A stretch of DNA of 64,000 nucleotides from Dyadobacter sp. CY343. Lineage in GTDB: Bacteria > Bacteroidota > Bacteroidia > Cytophagales > Spirosomataceae. The stretch's first letter is position 1. Each line of letters starts with the position of its first letter. The translations under genes were made by a program, and so were the position numbers. Below the pieces are notes generated by a model. It was not told the origin of the DNA. It did no database searches and saw only the letters and a list, made by a program, of their open reading frames with translations. The stretch lies in assembly GCF_021390335.1 (NCBI RefSeq), contig NZ_JAJUXK010000010.1, positions 62,001 to 126,000 of the forward strand, written 5' to 3'. Shown piece after piece: positions 1 through 8,657 of the stretch.

Positions 1-2229
1 TCGCTTTTTGACCAAAAAAGAAAATTAATAACCGACACAGAGCGCGACGAAAAGCAATTTTTGAATAATCAGCTGAGAAGTAAAGAACTGGCTCTTCTGG
101 TCGAAAAGCAAAAAGGTACATTCAACGAACTGAAACCACATTACGAGAAAAAAGAAGAGCTGCTTGATACAGCCGAAGAACTCGAAAAAGTAATTCGTAT
201 TCTCGAAAATTCCGCAGCAGCTGAGAAAAGAAAAGAAGCTTTGCTACGCGGGGAAGATCAGCTTAAAAGTAAGGAGCGCACGATCGAATTGTTGAAGGTG
301 AAAAAGGCCGAAAGTGAGGCTGAAAATGAGACCAGGAAAGCGCAGCTTGCAGATATTCAGGAGCTTAGTCTGATAAAATCCTGGTATTCCACTTCGGGGA
401 ATTTGCTAGAAAACAGAACTGCTGTTAAGAAAGAAGCGGACGATCTGAAAGGGGATATTGAATCGCGAGAGGGGAAACTGCAATTGCAATTAGAGGAGTT
501 TTGGGCCGAATTTGCATTGGGGGCACCTGTGGAAATCAATCTGGCGCAGTTCCAGGTTTATGTTCAGGAGGTTCTGAATAAAAATGATATTGCCAGGAAA
601 AATCTGACAGGTAAGTTGCTGAAATTCAATACACAGCTTGCATTGCAACAGTACGCTGGCGCACTTGAAGACGGTGAACCTTGCCCGCTTTGCGGCTCTG
701 CGCATCATCCCTCGGTTTTACATGCGGATCAGTCGCTCTCGCCGGAGATCAATGCGGTGGAGAAAAACATTGCGCAGCTGGACGCAAACGATAAATTAGT
801 TCGAACGTTACAGTCGCCGATCGAGCGGTTATTTGACGAAATCAATCATCTTGAAAAACAAAAAGCGGCTATTAAAGAGCGCTGGACTGCGGCAAAAGCG
901 AAAATAGAAGCGCACGAAAAGCTGTTTGTCTGGATCAGATTCGACCGGAATGACAGAGAAGGTTTTGACAAATATTTTGAAACGGTCACCCAGAGCCAGC
1001 AAACTATCCGCGATGCAGAAGCCGCTATTAAAAAGCTGACATTACAGCTTGAAACGGAAATTCAAGAGAAAACCGAAAAGATAGAAAAGCCCCTCCAAGC
1101 ACTGAAAGACGAGATAATCCGGCTTGAAAACACAATTTTAACATTAACCGAGCAGCTTGAACGGATTGATCTGGCGGATTATAGAAATGAGCCGGAGGTA
1201 AAGATCTTTGAGAAAATCAATGCATTGAAGTCGAGCTACAAAGAGATCGTTTCGCTTTTTGAACAAACTGAAAAACAACTCGATACGCTCGAAACTGAAA
1301 AAAATGTACTTCTGGGAAGTCAGGCGACTTTGCAGACTGCATTGGATAGTTATCGAACGGACCTGAAAGAGACCCAGAATAGCATTGACTTGCAGCTCGC
1401 GAGATACCAATTTGATTCAGAATCGCAGGTTGAAACGATACTGAAAAACCAGATCCAGATTGATGCAGAGCGGAAAGCGATTGAAACGTTCAAGTTCGCA
1501 TTAGAATCAACCAGCCGGGATTTGCATAACCTTTTACAGGAAAATCCGGAGCAGCAATATGATCCGGTGCAACACGAAGCGGCGATTCTGACCAAAAAAA
1601 ATCTGACTGCCAGACTGAACGAACAGCAAAAAGAAGAAGGAGGGCTCGACAGGCTTGTCAAAAAAATGGAGGAAGATCTGGCCAAAAAGAATGTGCTGGA
1701 AAAGGAAAAAGCACGTTTGAAGCTAAGAAAGGAGCATTTGGACGATCTAGCCAAGTTGTTCCGTTCGAGCGGATTCGTCGATTATGCGTCCAGTATTTAT
1801 CTTAATAATCTGATCCAGGCGGCAAACCACCGTTTTCATCAAATGACGCACCAGCAGCTGCATTTGGAACTGGGAGAAGGTAACAGTTTCTGGATCAGGG
1901 ATTTGCTGAATGGCGGACATATGCGGTTGCTGAAAACACTTTCGGGCGGACAGAAATTTCAGGCGGCACTTTCTCTCGCCCTCGCGCTCGCGGATCACAT
2001 TCACATCCGCAACGAATCAAAACACAATTTCTTTTTCCTTGACGAAGGTTTCGGTTCTCTGGATAAAAATGCACTGCAAACCGTATTCGATACATTGAAA
2101 TCGCTGCGAAAAGAAAATCGTATTGTCGGGATTATCAGCCACGTAGAGGATTTACAACAGGAAATACAGACTTATCTCAAGATAACGGAAAGTGAAGAGG
2201 GAAGCCGAATCGAAGCCAGTTGGAAGTGA
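1..2229 (+). CDS. sbcC: Exonuclease SbcC, 3' part (gene runs in from the left edge)
   Basis: The reading frame is open from base 1, so the first in-frame start-like codon (TTG at 61) is internal and the N-terminal Walker A domain lies outside the window. The visible 742 residues are mostly Glu/Lys-rich coiled coil. They are interrupted by a CPLC zinc-hook motif (bases 682-693). The end is an ABC-type head with the signature LSGGQ, the Walker B stretch FFFLDEGFGSLD and the switch histidine in IISHVEDL. This is the RAD50-like subunit of the SbcCD nuclease, which opens hairpins and blocked DNA ends. SbcD is expected upstream and is not visible. Confidence 0.93.
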   Translation, partial: SLFDQKRKLITDTERDEKQFLNNQLRSKELALLVEKQKGTFNELKPHYEKKEELLDTAEELEKVIRILENSAAAEKRKEALLRGEDQLKSKERTIELLKVKKAESEAENETRKAQLADIQELSLIKSWYSTSGNLLENRTAVKKEADDLKGDIESREGKLQLQLEEFWAEFALGAPVEINLAQFQVYVQEVLNKNDIARKNLTGKLLKFNTQLALQQYAGALEDGEPCPLCGSAHHPSVLHADQSLSPEINAVEKNIAQLDANDKLVRTLQSPIERLFDEINHLEKQKAAIKERWTAAKAKIEAHEKLFVWIRFDRNDREGFDKYFETVTQSQQTIRDAEAAIKKLTLQLETEIQEKTEKIEKPLQALKDEIIRLENTILTLTEQLERIDLADYRNEPEVKIFEKINALKSSYKEIVSLFEQTEKQLDTLETEKNVLLGSQATLQTALDSYRTDLKETQNSIDLQLARYQFDSESQVETILKNQIQIDAERKAIETFKFALESTSRDLHNLLQENPEQQYDPVQHEAAILTKKNLTARLNEQQKEEGGLDRLVKKMEEDLAKKNVLEKEKARLKLRKEHLDDLAKLFRSSGFVDYASSIYLNNLIQAANHRFHQMTHQQLHLELGEGNSFWIRDLLNGGHMRLLKTLSGGQKFQAALSLALALADHIHIRNESKHNFFFLDEGFGSLDKNALQTVFDTLKSLRKENRIVGIISHVEDLQQEIQTYLKITESEEGSRIEASWK

Positions 2230-2251
2230 AATTTCAATAGACGTATCTTTG
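2220..2251 (+). promoter_or_regulatory. Bacteroidota-type promoter for the 2275 gene
   Basis: A -33-like TTG at 2220-2222 is followed after 21 bases by TATCTTTG at 2244-2251, an exact match to the TAnnTTTG -7 consensus of the Bacteroidota housekeeping sigma factor. The ATG lies 23 bases further on. The assignment rests on sequence match only. Confidence 0.5.
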
Positions 2252-2274
2252 ATGCTGTATGCACTTTACCCCCA

Positions 2275-3474
2275 ATGATCTTAGAAAATTTCTACCGGTC
2301 CTTTTTTACCTGGATTGAGCTTAAGTTGGCCGCGGACAATTGGTTATGGAAAGCCACATTGGTTTCTGTCGCTATCGCGCTGTTTCTCGCATTTCCCCCC
2401 TACACGCTATTAATCGACCATTTTCGTCCTGGCGGTGTGAAGCTCGATGCCTGGGTTTTTATCCATAACCAGGCGCAGGACCTCTTTCACCCGAAAGACA
2501 TGGATTATGATGTGCGCCGGGAGAATATGATTTTTCGCTGGACACTGCCGCTGTTCTCATTCCTGACAAATGGCAATATTCTCATCATATTGTTTGCTCA
2601 GGCATTTCTGGGGGTATTGTTTTTAAAACGAATTGGTAACTACGTTTATGTACTTTGCCAGGATAAAGCGGTGACCGCGCTGGTCATATTATCTATTGCA
2701 AATACATTCGTGAGTGTCTGGACTTTCGCTGATATTCACGGTTACGGCGACGGATTCGCCTATTTTTTCTTGTTAGCTGCATTGTTAAGCAGAAATCCGT
2801 TGATCATATTTTTCTCGCTTCAGGCTGCCTTTTTTACCGACGAGCGGGCTGTGATCGCGGGCGGGTATCTGCTGCTTTGGTGGATGGTTGCGAAAGCTTA
2901 CGAAAAAGACGATTTCAGCTTTTTGGGAATTTTCAGGCGGTTTTTTACAAAAGAGAGTCTGGTAGTGTGGCTGGCTTGGATCGTATACTTTGGAATTCGT
3001 TTTTATGTGCAGGATAAATATTTTCCAAACCACAGCTATTCCACAATAGGTACCCCGGTACTATTTGCAGATGCGCACCGAAATGGCCTTGGAAGTAGTA
3101 TCTGGGCCACTTTTGAGGGAACCTGGCTGATTATACTCGCTGCTTTTCTGATCCTTTGGCTTACAAAAAAATACTGGCTCGTACTGGCGCTCTTCATCGG
3201 GTTTATTGTATTAACCGCAACTGGAATCTACGTGCACGATCTGGACCGGGCGCTGGCTTATGGCTTTCCCTTTATTTTGCTTTCTCTTCATATACTTATT
3301 CAAACTACATCGATCGCAACAATCCGGCTGATCCTGTTTTTCACGGCGGTAGTCTGCGTCACGCACCTGGAAGTATTTTATATGGGTTACAATAGGATAC
3401 TCTGGCTGGAACCTTTACCGGTCAAGATATTCATGTATATAGATCATTTCGCGGGCTGGAATTTTTTTGGGTAG
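2275..3474 (+). CDS. Polytopic membrane protein of unknown function
   Basis: This 399-residue protein is very hydrophobic, with roughly nine or ten likely membrane helices, short loops, and aromatic and basic residues at the helix ends. I do not recognise a family. The overall look (an acidic DMDYDVRREN loop after the first helix, then many helices) recalls small GT-C-type or DUF-class inner-membrane proteins, but no signature supports that. The ATG at 2275 follows a good TAnnTTTG promoter. The gene lies between sbcC and a sugar-modification cassette on the same strand, from which it is separated by about 225 bases and a probable terminator, so a shared role in surface glycans is only a guess. 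Confidence 0.75.
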   Translation: MILENFYRSFFTWIELKLAADNWLWKATLVSVAIALFLAFPPYTLLIDHFRPGGVKLDAWVFIHNQAQDLFHPKDMDYDVRRENMIFRWTLPLFSFLTNGNILIILFAQAFLGVLFLKRIGNYVYVLCQDKAVTALVILSIANTFVSVWTFADIHGYGDGFAYFFLLAALLSRNPLIIFFSLQAAFFTDERAVIAGGYLLLWWMVAKAYEKDDFSFLGIFRRFFTKESLVVWLAWIVYFGIRFYVQDKYFPNHSYSTIGTPVLFADAHRNGLGSSIWATFEGTWLIILAAFLILWLTKKYWLVLALFIGFIVLTATGIYVHDLDRALAYGFPFILLSLHILIQTTSIATIRLILFFTAVVCVTHLEVFYMGYNRILWLEPLPVKIFMYIDHFAGWNFFG

Positions 3475-3573
3475 CATTCGATCTGACTGCTTCTGCTTTA
3501 AAGTGTCCTTTACGGAGATCGCTTAAATTATCGTTTTATAAAGTTTATTTTTTAATATACTGATAATAAAAAA

Positions 3574-3607
3574 GTTAGCGAAGGCCCTTTGTTAAACGCT
3601 TTTTTTA
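3574..3607 (+). terminator. Probable rho-independent terminator after the membrane protein
   Basis: An imperfect hairpin (GTTAGCGAAGG pairing with CCTTTGTTAAC, using G.U pairs and one bulge) is followed by CGCTTTTTTT. It sits in the 226-base gap between the membrane protein and the sugar cassette. The rest of that gap is A/T-rich, with no other structure that I can see. Confidence 0.45.
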
Positions 3608-3700
3608 TCTCATTTTTTTATTTGTATTTTCAGAAGAAATATGAGTTCCGGGTAATTGTTGTGTGGGTGTTTTTTAGCAAGTCCAAACAGAAGGTTTTAT

Positions 3701-4087
3701 ATGCCATTATTAATTACTTTGAATACATTCAATACCGACTCGGGCAACCTGACGGTTTTTGAAAAGATTATTCCGGGGACTATCAAGCGTGTTTTCTATA
3801 TATATGGTACCGGGGATGCGCCCAGAGGTGGACACAGGCACCATAAAACGTGGAATGCATTGATCTGTCTTCACGGAAGCTGCCGCGTTTATTCCAACGA
3901 TGGTGAAACAGAAGAGTATTTCACACTCGATAACCCGGCTACCTGCCTCATCCTGGAACCGAAAGACTGGCACACAATGGATACATTCTCTTCCGATGCG
4001 ATGTTGCTGGTTCTGTCAAATGAGTACTACGATAAAGCCGATTATATCGACGAACCTTACGCATTGAAGCCGCTGCTTGTTCAATGA
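3701..4087 (+). CDS. FdtA/QdtA-like dTDP-4-keto-6-deoxyglucose 3,4-ketoisomerase (WxcM-like cupin)
   Basis: The 128-residue single-domain cupin carries PRGGHRHHKTW at about residues 41-51. Its histidines match the catalytic His pair known in FdtA and QdtA. The family moves the keto group of dTDP-4-keto-6-deoxy-glucose from C4 to C3, preparing it for transamination. The frame is open from a TTG at 3656, but the ATG at 3701 gives the usual family start (MPLLITL). The stop overlaps the next start as ATGA, so translation is coupled to the aminotransferase. Whether the product is the galacto (FdtA) or gluco (QdtA) isomer cannot be read from the sequence by eye. Confidence 0.85.
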   Translation: MPLLITLNTFNTDSGNLTVFEKIIPGTIKRVFYIYGTGDAPRGGHRHHKTWNALICLHGSCRVYSNDGETEEYFTLDNPATCLILEPKDWHTMDTFSSDAMLLVLSNEYYDKADYIDEPYALKPLLVQ

Positions 4088-5175
4088 TCCCTTTTCTGGA
4101 TTTAAACCGCGTTAATGCGCCCTATCTCGATGCGATTGAAGCTGCGTCCCTGCGGGTAATCCGTTCGGGCTGGTATATTCTGGGCAGGGAACTGGAAGTT
4201 TTTGAAAACAATTTCGCTGCCTATTGCGGGGCTGATCACTGTGTGGGCGTGGCTAACGGGCTCGATGCGATTACATTGATCCTGAAAGCAATGGAATTCC
4301 AGCCCGGCGACGAGGTGATCGTTCCGGCCAATACTTATATTGCTTCGGTGCTTCCTTTGAGCTACCTCAATTTGAAACCTGTATTCGTCGAGCCCGACTG
4401 GGCCACGATGCTGCTGGATCCGAAGCTGGTGGAAGCACATATAACGCCCGCGACCAAGGCGATCGTGACTGTGGATCTGTACGGAAGAAGTTGTGAAATG
4501 GATCCGATCATCGCACTCGCTGAGAAATATAATCTCAAAATAATTACCGACGCAGCCCAGGCGCATGGTACTACTTACCACGGAAAAAAAGTCGGTTCTA
4601 TCGCCCACGCGACGGCTTTTAGCTTTTATCCAACCAAAAATCTGGGAGCTTTGGGCGACGCCGGGGCAGTTACCACATCCGATAGTGAACTGGCAACGAA
4701 AATAAGATACCTGCGCAATTACGGTTCGCAGCAACGATATAAGAATGAATATCAGGGAGTTAATAGTCGGCTGGATGAAATTCAGGCGGCAATTCTGAAT
4801 GTCAAATTGCCTTTTCTGGACAGGGAGAATAACCGGAGGCGGGAAATCGCTGACAGATACCTGCGGGAGATTAAACTGACAGAATTGATATTACCGCCAG
4901 CAGACCGCGTAAACGAGGATTCGTGGCACCTATTTGTAGTCCGGCACCCTCGGCGGGCCGCTTTGATCGAATACTTGGAAGGCAAAAGTATACAGACGAA
5001 CGTTCACTATCCTTTGCCGATTCACAAGCAGCGGGCGTACCAGTCCATCAATGATCTTAGTCTGCCGCTGACAGAGCGTATTCACGAGCAGGTGATCAGC
5101 CTGCCGCTCAACCCGGTGCTCAGCGAAGAAGAGATTACCTATATCATCGGCACCATTAACCAATTTGACCTTTAA
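4084..5175 (+). CDS. DegT/DnrJ/EryC1/StrS sugar aminotransferase (FdtB-like)
   Basis: A 363-residue PLP enzyme with the family layout. The N-terminal IPFLDLNR and GRELEVFE segments are typical, and Lys185 in FYPTKNLG is the expected Schiff-base lysine. The motif RNYGSQQRY follows, with NSRLDEIQAAIL after it. These enzymes transaminate keto-deoxy sugars bound to dTDP or UDP. With the ketoisomerase directly upstream (4-base overlap), the likely product is a dTDP-3-amino-3,6-dideoxyhexose. No acetyltransferase (FdtC) follows; a methyltransferase two genes downstream may modify the sugar instead. Confidence 0.9.
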   Translation: MIPFLDLNRVNAPYLDAIEAASLRVIRSGWYILGRELEVFENNFAAYCGADHCVGVANGLDAITLILKAMEFQPGDEVIVPANTYIASVLPLSYLNLKPVFVEPDWATMLLDPKLVEAHITPATKAIVTVDLYGRSCEMDPIIALAEKYNLKIITDAAQAHGTTYHGKKVGSIAHATAFSFYPTKNLGALGDAGAVTTSDSELATKIRYLRNYGSQQRYKNEYQGVNSRLDEIQAAILNVKLPFLDRENNRRREIADRYLREIKLTELILPPADRVNEDSWHLFVVRHPRRAALIEYLEGKSIQTNVHYPLPIHKQRAYQSINDLSLPLTERIHEQVISLPLNPVLSEEEITYIIGTINQFDL

Positions 5176-5177
5176 GC

Positions 5178-6098
5178 ATGAAGTTGTCAGTCATTATTCC
5201 GGTTTACAACAGCGAGAAGACGATTCGTTTCTTGGTTGAAAAATTGCAGGCAACTTTATCCAAAATCACTTTCGAGATCATTCTTGTCAATGATTGCAGC
5301 CGCGACAGGTCCGAAGCGGTGTGCATGCAGCTATCCAAAACGTATCCGAATGTGCGTTTTATCTCGCTGCGCCGCAATTACGGTGAATTTAATGCAGTTA
5401 TGTGCGGGTTAAACTGGGCCTTCGGTGATTACTGTGTGATGATCGACGATGACTTCCAAAACCCGCCTGAGGAGATTCTGAAACTGGTTGAAGTGGCTGA
5501 AAATGGCAGTTTTGATGTGGTTTATACCTATTATTCCAAAAAACAGCATTCGATAGGTCGCAACCTCGGAAGCAGGCTGGTAAACTGGCTGACCAGCTAT
5601 TTGTTGAATAAACCCAAAGATCTGTATCTGTCGAGCTTCAAGCTAATCCGCAAGGAAGTGGTGCAGGAAATTATCAAATACCAGGGACCTTATCCCTACA
5701 TCGACGGGTTGATTTTCAGGATTACGAAGAATATCGGTACCGTGCAGGTAGCGCATTTGAAGCGCGAAGAAGGTATTTCTAACTATACCTGGCAAAAATT
5801 AGTCTCCCTTTTTCTTAATATCCTTTTTTGCTATTCGTCGCTCCCGATCCGGCTTTTTATGCCTATTGGATTCGGTTTGTTTACACTCGGCTTTTTCCTG
5901 CTTCTATTCCTGACTGTTCAGTGGCTCATCGGACCCGATCCAAAAGGCTGGCAGGTGGTAACAGCTACGATCATCTTTATCGGCGGCATACAATGTACAT
6001 TATTAAGTGTATTGGGAGAATATATCGGTAAAAGTTTTATGGCGCAAAGTGGTCAGCCGCAATATGTTATCAAATACAATAGCGAAGAGCCGGTATGA
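5178..6098 (+). CDS. Family 2 glycosyltransferase with two C-terminal membrane helices (GtrB/ArnC/DPM1-like)
   Basis: The 306-residue protein starts with the GT-A fold signature LSVIIPVYNSE, followed by VNDCSRDRS and the metal-binding stretch MIDDDFQNPP. Two strong membrane helices lie at about 228-250 and 260-285. This is the architecture of enzymes that move a sugar from a nucleotide to polyprenyl phosphate on the cytoplasmic face. It starts two bases after the aminotransferase stop and overlaps the methyltransferase start. It may therefore load the aminosugar made upstream onto a lipid carrier. Confidence 0.9.
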   Translation: MKLSVIIPVYNSEKTIRFLVEKLQATLSKITFEIILVNDCSRDRSEAVCMQLSKTYPNVRFISLRRNYGEFNAVMCGLNWAFGDYCVMIDDDFQNPPEEILKLVEVAENGSFDVVYTYYSKKQHSIGRNLGSRLVNWLTSYLLNKPKDLYLSSFKLIRKEVVQEIIKYQGPYPYIDGLIFRITKNIGTVQVAHLKREEGISNYTWQKLVSLFLNILFCYSSLPIRLFMPIGFGLFTLGFFLLLFLTVQWLIGPDPKGWQVVTATIIFIGGIQCTLLSVLGEYIGKSFMAQSGQPQYVIKYNSEEPV

Positions 6099-6862
6099 TC
6101 GATAACAGGTTGGAATACCAGCGCATGTTTGAGGTGGAGCAGCAGCTTTGGTGGTATCAGGTTCTGCACGAGCGGGTTTTGAAGCAGATTAATCAACGTT
6201 CTAAACCTCAGAAAAAGGATCCGGCTATTCTGGATGCAGCTTGCGGGACGGGCGGGTTGCTTTCTTATTTGCGGAAAAATGGATTCCAGAATCTGAGCGG
6301 TTTCGACTACTCGCAACATGCGATTGATTTTGCAAATGAACGTGATCTGAATGTGACATTTGGCGATCTGAAAAACATGGAATCCTATTCGCCGGGGCAA
6401 ATGTTCGATGTGATCTGCTGCAACGATGCATTGTACTTTTTGAGCGATCACGAGATTATTAATGCGCTGCAAAACTTCAAAAATCGTTTGAATCCAAACG
6501 GGCTTATTATCATCAATATCCATGCATTTGAAGCATTTTCCGGCATTCACGACCTGGCTGTGGGAAGTCAGCGGAGATTTACAATGCAGGATTTTAATAG
6601 ATATAGCAACACAGCGGGTCTTAAAATTACATATAACACCTACTGGCCTTTTTTACTCTCGCTGCCTATTCTGGCTGTGCGGCAGTGGCAAAACTACCAG
6701 ATCCGCCGCAATGCGATTGATGTGAGCCAGGTAGATTCCGACGTGAAATATCCGGGTGACCTGATCAATTCTGTGCTCCGAGCTGTAACTAAAACGGAAG
6801 CTGTATTACTGAAAAAAGCACCTTTCGGCAGCTCCTTGTTTATGGTATTGCAGCCTAAATAA
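6095..6862 (+). CDS. Class I SAM-dependent methyltransferase
   Basis: Residues 47-60 hold the SAM-binding motif I (ILDAACGTGGLLSYL), followed by an acidic residue in SGFDYS and the post-motif FDVICCNDALYFL. The length of 255 residues fits a stand-alone small-molecule methyltransferase with a C-terminal extension. Its ATG overlaps the glycosyltransferase stop (ATGA), making it the last gene of the sugar cassette. A methyl donor role on an amino- or hydroxyl-sugar is inferred from position only. The substrate is unknown. Confidence 0.85.
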   Translation: MIDNRLEYQRMFEVEQQLWWYQVLHERVLKQINQRSKPQKKDPAILDAACGTGGLLSYLRKNGFQNLSGFDYSQHAIDFANERDLNVTFGDLKNMESYSPGQMFDVICCNDALYFLSDHEIINALQNFKNRLNPNGLIIINIHAFEAFSGIHDLAVGSQRRFTMQDFNRYSNTAGLKITYNTYWPFLLSLPILAVRQWQNYQIRRNAIDVSQVDSDVKYPGDLINSVLRAVTKTEAVLLKKAPFGSSLFMVLQPK

Positions 6863-6871
6863 CGCAGAAAC

Positions 6872-7750
6872 TTACTTTTTCGAAAATCCGGAATTATTGA
6901 TCTGCTCAAAAAATTCTTTCGTTTTGCTCAGTCCGGGTTCCCCATTGATCGTAAAGTACCAGAATGTTTCCAGTTCGCCGCGATGCATAGCCTGGTTCAT
7001 ATCACCACTTTGCGACTTGTGCGCAGCCTTGACCCAGTCGGCCACGATCATGTAACTATGCTTGTTATCTTCTCCAAAACTAAATGAACGGTCGAACTCG
7101 AAAACCGGCGCTGATGCGAGGATATTGGTTTCGGGATAGCCACTGAGGCCTGAAAACTGGAATGCAGATCCTTTGTTCTGGGATTGGCCACCGAGCACGA
7201 TCGGTTTTTTGGGACCTTTAAAACGCTGTACCGCCCGAATTGCGCTGATCGAAGCCGTTTTATGATGCGCGTGCTGGCCTTCGTGCGGGATCAGACAGAA
7301 TATAAAATCGTAATTTCCATTGCGCAGGATCTGGTCGAGGCGGTTCTCAATGTATTTAATATCCCAGTTTTTACCTGCCAGATAAGGTTTTTCATCACGG
7401 TTATAATAATCGTCCAGTTGGTCGAAAAAGAAGAAGTTGCCGATGCCCATAATCTCGCCGGAAGCCATTATTTCCTTTTTGCGGATCAAAGGCAAATGCT
7501 TTCTGCCGGTAGCAGAATCAACCAGGTTGAGCCCATAAAAGCTCGACGCAACAAGTCCGTTGTAGCCTCCCGAAGCATCTGTGATGAGTGCAAGATCGGC
7601 CGAGCCTTTCAGTTCGCGGGTAACTTTGAAAATAGTGACGGGAAACATTGTTTCATCGTCGGGATGCGCAGTTACAATCAGCACACGCGGGCTCTGAGCC
7701 GCACAAAGTCCCGAGACAAACAGAAATAAGTACAGGAAAAGATTTCTCAT
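6872..7750 (-). CDS. Exported PIG-L/LmbE-family deacetylase
   Basis: A signal peptide covers about residues 1-19 (cleavage near CAAQ-S). The LmbE zinc motif AHPDDE follows at residues 28-33, and a later His-rich IPHEGQHAHHKT stretch supplies the third metal ligand region. The family removes N-acetyl groups from GlcNAc-type sugars or glycoconjugates. This protein of 292 residues should act in the periplasm. It converges on the sugar cassette with 9 bases between the stops and has no same-strand partner nearby. Confidence 0.88.
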   Translation of the reverse strand: MRNLFLYLFLFVSGLCAAQSPRVLIVTAHPDDETMFPVTIFKVTRELKGSADLALITDASGGYNGLVASSFYGLNLVDSATGRKHLPLIRKKEIMASGEIMGIGNFFFFDQLDDYYNRDEKPYLAGKNWDIKYIENRLDQILRNGNYDFIFCLIPHEGQHAHHKTASISAIRAVQRFKGPKKPIVLGGQSQNKGSAFQFSGLSGYPETNILASAPVFEFDRSFSFGEDNKHSYMIVADWVKAAHKSQSGDMNQAMHRGELETFWYFTINGEPGLSKTKEFFEQINNSGFSKK

Positions 7751-7862
7751 AGTTGGATGTTTTCGGGACTTGACTTGTTATCGAATCGGCTGCGAACATT
7801 GCTTACATGCTCAGTCGCAGGGTTTTTAGTAAAATATTTTATTTGAATAATAATAAAAAATT

Positions 7863-8657
7863 ATGGATTTGCAACTAAAAGGGAAAACCGCATTTGTCAG
7901 TGGCTCAACGCAGGGAATCGGTTTGGCTATTGCTCAGAATCTTGCCAAAGAAGGCGCTTCGGTGATCATCAACGGGAGGTCGCAGGATAAGGTGGATGAA
8001 GTGGTGAAAAAATTGCAGCAGGCTGTTCCCGGTGCCGAAGTTTCAGGTATTGCAGCGGATTTTTCCAAAGTGGATGAGATCAATGCATTGATCGAAAAGC
8101 TGCCTGATGTGAATATTCTGATCAATAACGCGGGGATTTTTGAACCTAAACCATTTGTCGAAATTACAGATGAAGAATGGTTTAAATTTTTTGAAGTAAA
8201 TGTCATGAGCGGCGTGCGTTTGTCGCGGTACTTTTTGCCAAAAATGATCGCGAAGAACTGGGGGCGAATTATCTTTATTTCAAGTGAATCTGCGGTGAAC
8301 ATTCCTGAGGAAATGATCCATTATGGAACCACAAAAACGGCTCAACTAGGTGTAAGTCGCGGTCTGGCTGAGTTAACGAAGGGTACAGATGTAACTGTCA
8401 ACACGGTAATGCCCGGCCCGACGAAATCGGAAGGTGTCGCTGAGTTTGTAAAGCAACTGGCTGCGGGTAACAATTTGACTGCGGAAGAAGCTGAGAAAGA
8501 TTTTTTCAAAACGGCCCGCCCGACTTCACTGCTTCAACGGTTTTCGTCCGTGGAAGAGGTCGCCAATCTGGTGACATACGTGGCGAGCCCGCTCTCTTCG
8601 GCCACCAACGGTTCGGCATTGAAAGTAGATGGCGGTGTTGCCAAATTCATTATTTAA
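7863..8657 (+). CDS. Short-chain dehydrogenase/reductase (SDR)
   Basis: A classical 264-residue SDR. It has the cofactor motif GSTQGIG at residues 14-20, an NNAG motif, the catalytic Ser near residue 140 in FISSES, and Tyr154-xxx-Lys158 in YGTTK. A C-terminal SSATNGSALKVDGG segment is typical. It oxidises or reduces an unknown carbonyl or alcohol with NAD(P). The coding end overlaps the convergent symporter gene by 8 bases. Confidence 0.92.
   Translation: MDLQLKGKTAFVSGSTQGIGLAIAQNLAKEGASVIINGRSQDKVDEVVKKLQQAVPGAEVSGIAADFSKVDEINALIEKLPDVNILINNAGIFEPKPFVEITDEEWFKFFEVNVMSGVRLSRYFLPKMIAKNWGRIIFISSESAVNIPEEMIHYGTTKTAQLGVSRGLAELTKGTDVTVNTVMPGPTKSEGVAEFVKQLAAGNNLTAEEAEKDFFKTARPTSLLQRFSSVEEVANLVTYVASPLSSATNGSALKVDGGVAKFII

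Noticed and set aside
1..60. Start of sbcC at the TTG at 61
   Set aside because: The frame is open to base 1 and the essential N-terminal ATPase half is missing, so the gene starts outside the window.
8650..8657. 8-base overlap of convergent stops (also at 38551-38558)
   Set aside because: Short convergent overlaps are common in compact genomes; the equal length of the two cases is probably coincidence.
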